Made by a program: the position numbers and the translations under genes. This document shows positions 59,558 through 64,000 of a stretch of 64,000 nt of DNA, piece by piece; the stretch's first letter is position 1, and every line of letters begins with the position of its first letter. The stretch is from the NCBI RefSeq assembly GCF_050003625.1, contig NC_134400.1, positions 193,097,726-193,161,725 on the forward strand, given 5' to 3'. The notes beneath the pieces were generated by a model that searched no databases, was not told the DNA's origin, and saw only the letters and a list, made by a program, of their open reading frames with translations. The stretch comes from Haematobia irritans. Taxonomy: Eukaryota; Arthropoda; Insecta; Diptera; Muscidae.

Positions 59558-59990
59558 ATATCGCGACCTTTGAATGACAAGGTTCTATGTGTATACTAGG
59601 TTAGGTTAGGTTATGTGGCAGCCCGATGTATCAGGCTCACTTAGACTATTCAGTCCATTGTGATACCACAGTGGTGAACTTCTCTCTTATCACTGAGTGC
59701 TGCCCGATTCCATGTTAAACTCAATGACAAGGGACCTCCTTTTTATAGCCGAGTCCGAACGGCGTTCCACATTCTAGTGAAACCACTTAGAGAAGCTTTG
59801 AAACCCTCAGAAATGTCACCAGCATTACTGAGGTGGGATAATCCACCGCTGAAAAACTTTTTGGTGTTCGGTCGTAGCAGGAATCGAACCCACGACCTTG
59901 AGTATGCAAGGCGGGCATGCTAACCATTGCACCACGGTGTATACTAAATCCCTATTCTCTTAGAACCTTGTCATTCTAAGGTCGCGATAT
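59558..59990. repeat. Inverted repeat, 30-bp arms, with a SINE in its loop
   Basis: ATATCGCGACCTTTGAATGA..AGGTTCTA at 59558-59587 pairs with its complement at 59961-59990, with one mismatch. Without the SINE the loop is about 25 nt. Confidence 0.85.
59599..59936 (-). mobile_element. tRNA-derived SINE with CCTAA tail
   Basis: Reversed copy from GGTTAGGTTAGGTTATG to TAACCATTGCACCACG. Target duplication GTGTATACTA at 59589-59598 and 59937-59946. Confidence 0.9.
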
Positions 59991-61396
59991 CTCAAATAAA
60001 ATTCAAATAAAATAACATTAAATTTCAAATCTTATTTTATTAAGTTTCACAAAAATTTTAATTAATTTAATTGTAATGAATGTCCAACTTCTTGTAAATT
60101 GGAAATAAATTCCACTAGATATCAAATATAAATAAAATTCATTAGAATTTCATTAAAAAATTATTTAAAAATTTAATTGAATTAGCTTTGAATTCAATAC
60201 AATTTCATTAGTAATGAATTTGGAACGACATTTGAATGAATGTCGAATATCTATTAAATTCCAAATGAATTCCAATAAAATTCTATCGTTTTTCATATCA
60301 AATTCATATACAATAACAATAAATTTCAAATCGGTATGTAATCAATTTCACAACAATTTCAACAAATTTCTAGTAAATTGCAAATAAATTCCATCAAATT
60401 TAAATATAATTCTAATGATTTTCAAATGAAATTCCAATAAATTTCAAACTTCATATGATTGGAAAAAATAAATCGTTAGAAATAGAGTTTGTGTAAAGGA
60501 ATGCTGAATACATACGAATACATACCTACCGAATGAAACTCAATTGAAATTCTAGAGATTTTAAAATGGAATTCAAATAAAATTCCAATACCTTTCAAAT
60601 CGCATTGTAATTAATTTCACAAAAATTAAATGAAATTTTACTGAATGTCGAATAGCTAGTAAATTTCAAATAAATTTCACTAAAATCAAATATAGTTCCA
60701 ATGATTTTAAAAAATGCATTTAAAATCCTATTCCAATCAACTTCTAAATGAACTTTTTGAAATAAGACTTTTGAAAAATGGCGGATGTACTTTTCTTACA
60801 GTTTTTATAACCACACAATTGTTCCAATTTTTTGAACATATTTCATAAAAAAACAAACAAAAAAACTAAAAAAAAACTGAATCCAAATCGGTTAATTACC
60901 GACTTATCAGTTAAAAATTCCCCCAACTTAAGAGTACTACTCTAATATACAAAACATTCACAACCTTATATGCAGATGTTGGTTGATACACACATGTAGA
61001 CAAGTGTGTAGATATAAGGTCCTTGGATTCACGTGCTATATCCTCCACGTTACACTACACAAGGTATCAGATGCTTATGAGATAAATCTTCGAAAAAGAG
61101 GGGCTTTCCATTTGCATAAGATATAAGAACACGAGCCATCTTAGCAGTACATTACGCCGTTTTTGTCGTAGGTATTTTAGGTTTATAAATAAAAAGAATA
61201 CGGAATAAGAAATTTATGTATTGGATTGATTCGGTGAATGGCGCCTGAAATATATTAGACAGGGGGGAAATTATAAATGCTATAACTATGTATTTCCATC
61301 TAGAGCAAAATACAAAAGCAATGAAAATATTTTTATGAAATTGCTTTAATAAGTTGTACAATTCCGAGGATTGAAATAATTCAGACAAAAGAAATC

Positions 61397-61975
61397 GTTT
61401 GAATATCATGTGAAATTCATTAGAATATCATTTAAAATTCATTGGAATTAAATTTGAAAATTATAGGAACTTTATTTAAAAATCATTCGAATTTTAATTG
61501 ATTTTAATTGAATTACATTTTATTGTATTCGAAATGCAATTTAATTAATTTAGTTTTAATGAATATCGAGTTTCTCGTTAATTTTAAATGAATTGTAAAG
61601 AAAATCGTATAAGATTCGAAAATTTTTCAAATGAAATTCAAATTATTTTCAAATTAAATTCCAATGAAGTCGTATTCTAATGAAATTTACAAATCTTACG
61701 TTTGAATATCATGTGAAAATCATTATTATTTGAAAATTATTGGAACTTTATTTAAAAATCATTCGAATTTTATTTGATTTTAATTGAATTTAATTTTATT
61801 GTATTCGAAATGCAATTTATTTAATTTAGTTTTAATGAATATCGAGTTTCTCGTTAATTTTAAATGAATTGTAAAGAAAATCATATAAGATTCTAAAAAT
61901 TTTCAAATGAAATTCAAATTATTTTCAAATTAAATTCCAATGAAGTAGTATTCTAATGAATTTTACAAAAATTTG
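61397..61975. repeat. Direct tandem duplication, about 300 bp
   Basis: GTTTGAATATCATGTGAAA starts both halves (about 61397 and 61702). GTATTCGAAATGCAATTTA, AATATCGAGTTTCTCGTTAA and AAATTCCAATGAAGT follow in the same order. A short internal deletion marks the second copy. Confidence 0.85.
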
Positions 61976-63569
61976 GAATGAAATATTTATGAATGTCGAA
62001 TTTTTGTTTCAAATTATTTCCACTGATAAACAAATAATATTTTGGTTTTTGCATTAAATGAAATTCTTTTAAAATTTCCATGTGTTTGGAAAAGGATTTC
62101 AATGAATTATGTTTGAAAATCATTGAAATTTTAATTAAGAATTACTCGAATTTTCTTTGATTTTAATCGAATTACATTTCTTATGAATTTTGAGTGAAAT
62201 TTTATTTTTTTCAAAAATGAATTCCAGTGAAAATCAAATGAAATTCCAATGATTTACAAATCAAATGAATTTCATATGAAACTCAATTAAATTCTTAAGA
62301 AGACACAAAAAAAATTCAAATCGTATTCCAATGAATTTCACATGAGAGTGAAATGAAATTATAAAAAATAAATGATATTAAAGTAAATTTCAAATAAAAT
62401 TACAATGATTTTCATATGTAATCTAAATGGTATTCTAATAAATATTACATGATAGATAATTAGAATTTCCATAGCTCAAAGCTCATTAGAATTACATTCA
62501 AAATTCATTAGAACATCGGTTAAAATGTATTAGAATTGGGCTTATGAGATAAATTGAATATAATTTGGTTTTCATTCGACAATCAGATGAAATTTCAAAT
62601 AAAATTCAAATTTTATTTGTATTCAATCAAATTGCATTTGTAATAAATTTGGAATGAAATTTTAATGAATGTCGGGAGTTTGGAAATTTTGAATTGAATA
62701 CCTATGTAATGCAAGTGAATTTCTAAAAATTTTCAAAAGAAATTCATATTCAATTTTAATGAATTATCAAGAAGAATTTCAAGTTGTATTCTGATTAATT
62801 TGCAATAAAATTTTAATGAATGTTTATTTTCTAGTAAATTTAAAATGTTAATGCTTAATACTCATTTAAATGAAATTCCAATGAAGTTCATATGAAATTC
62901 AATTAAATTTTTATGAATTTACAAAGCAATTTCAAATCGCATTCTAATGAATTTCACATGTCATTGAAGTGAAATTATAATAAAATTTAAATGATACTAT
63001 AATGAAGAAATTCCAATGATTTACATATGTAATTCATTTAAATACCATTACATATGTAATGGTATTATAATGAATTATCAATGATATTAGATTATTAGAA
63101 TTACCTTCGCAATCCAATGCATTACATTTCTTCGATAATCAAATGAAATTCAAGTAAAATCCAAACAAACTTCCAATACATTTCTAAAAAGGATTTCATT
63201 GAATTTCAAATCGAATTCTTATGAATTTCAAATGGTAGATGTGGAATTCTAACAAATTTCTAATAGTTTTCAAATGAAATTAAAAAAAATGTTCAAGACG
63301 AAATCCAAAACACATTCAACTGACTTTCTAAGGAATATCTCATATTGAATTGAAATTATAATCAATTTTAAAGCACATTTTAATGATTTTCAAATGAAAT
63401 CCCAATGATTTTAATACGTATTTCAAATTGTATTATAATGAGATATACTTGATATTAGATTATTAGAATTCCCTTTGCATTTCAATAGATTTGATTTACA
63501 TTCGCTAATCAAAAGAAATTCTAAAGATTTTCAAGTGAAATTCAAACAAAATTCCAATACATTAAAAAA

Positions 63570-63786
63570 CAAGTAAGGAAAGTCTAAAGTCGGGCGGGGC
63601 CGACTATATTATACCCTGCACCACTTTTTAGATCTAAATTTTCGATACCATATCACATCCGTCAAATGTGTTGGGGGCTATATATAAAGGTTTGTCTCAA
63701 ATACATACATTAGACTTCTACAAAATCTATAGACTCAAAATTTAAGTTGGGTAATGCACTAGGGTGGAACACAATTTTAGTAAAAA
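63570..63786 (-). mobile_element. HINE2, ACTTG-end fragment
   Basis: CAAGTAAGGAAAGTCTAAAG through GGTGGAACACAATTTTAGT, up to the A-tract where the next HINE1 begins. Confidence 0.8.
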
Positions 63787-64000
63787 CAAGTATATACGGC
63801 CGTAAGTTTGGCCAGGCCGAAGCTTATGTACCCTCCATCATGGATTGCGTAGAAACTTCATCTAAACACTGCCATCCACAATCGAATTACTTAAGTTGCG
63901 GTAACGCTTGCCGATGGCAAGGTATCTTAAAACCTCCTAACACCACCTTCTAAATTGTATGTAAGTCCATACGTGGTATATATTAAATCAAAAAAGATCG
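63787..64000 (-). mobile_element. HINE1, continuing past the window edge
   Basis: CAAGTATATACGGCCGTAAG with the TTGGCCAGGCCGAA hairpin, then the usual ATTGCGTAGAAACTTC segment; cut by the end of the window. Confidence 0.85.

Larger units (their letters stand above)
59309..63569. repeat. Degenerate AT-rich repeat region, no gene
   Basis: Built from short, poorly conserved phrases such as AATTTCAAATGAAATTCCAA and TTTTAATGAATGTCGAAT on both strands. It looks like an old minisatellite. A SINE (59599-59936) and a 300-bp direct duplication lie inside. A minus frame of 85 codons at 61152-61409 has no support. Confidence 0.6.

Noticed and set aside
61152..61409. 85-codon minus frame
   Set aside because: In degenerate AT-rich repeat DNA, with no supporting signal.

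Overview
The window is nuclear DNA of a higher fly, most likely a calyptrate/muscid (Stomoxys, Haematobia or Musca type). The grounds are very AT-rich sequence, insect core promoters, irritans-type (Himar1-like) mariners, DD37E and DD41D Tc1/mariner elements, tRNA-derived SINEs, and many Helentron-type (DINE-1/HINE-like) elements. There is no bacterial, organellar or CRISPR content, and I saw no endogenous virus. The species call is inference.

Only two stretches look like host genes. Both are on the minus strand, intronless in their coding part, and about 35 kb apart: gene 1 (1073-2179, 368 aa) and gene 2 (37330-38487, 385 aa from its better start). They are diverged paralogues: serine-rich, low-complexity proteins sharing four short blocks in the same order, ending in a C-terminal block of the form ILRxPxxYxYxKGxSGL-RVP-VCCxY. 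Each has the same promoter layout: a TATA box beginning at -33, an initiator, and a DPE match at exactly +28, followed by a 5' leader of 326 or about 400 nt. GAGA-type tracts lie nearby. I do not recognise a named gene.

Everything else is a mosaic of mobile DNA. For HINE-like elements I use '+' when the ATACCC end is at the lower coordinate and the ACTTG end at the higher one. Three main families (here HINE1, HINE2, HINE3) share an ATACCC/GGGTAT hairpin at one end, a GC-rich hairpin just inside an ACTTG terminus at the other, internal repeats of about 153 bp, and insertion into A or T homopolymers. They nest in each other and in DNA transposons. The deepest stack is 6431-12642: HINE1, containing a DD37E Tc1-like element, containing a second HINE1, containing a TIR element sitting in a (TA)n tract. 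A SINE and another TIR element are inserted in the outermost layer.

Region by region: 1-153 end of a hAT-type element; 154-3106 gene 1 with flanks; 3107-12882 nested HINEs and Tc1; 13792-21985 HINE1/HINE2, SINE, TIR elements and a DD41D remnant; 23194-26031 a Himar-like mariner rearranged through a chimeric DD37E element; 27630-32290 arrays of a 29-bp repeat plus a triplicated module; 32291-37329 AT-rich DNA with (TAAAA)n and a 234-bp tandem repeat; 37330-40000 gene 2 and upstream DNA; 40002-47006 palindromic MITE, pogo-like end, SINE, 29-bp arrays, HINE1 and a hAT-type element; 48359-54174 two DD41D elements, HINEs and a second hAT-type element; 55123-59308 HINE1 containing Himar containing HINE1; 59309-63569 degenerate AT-rich repeats with a SINE in a palindrome loop; 63570-64000 HINE2 then HINE1 running off the window. 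All transposases seen are broken or lack domains.
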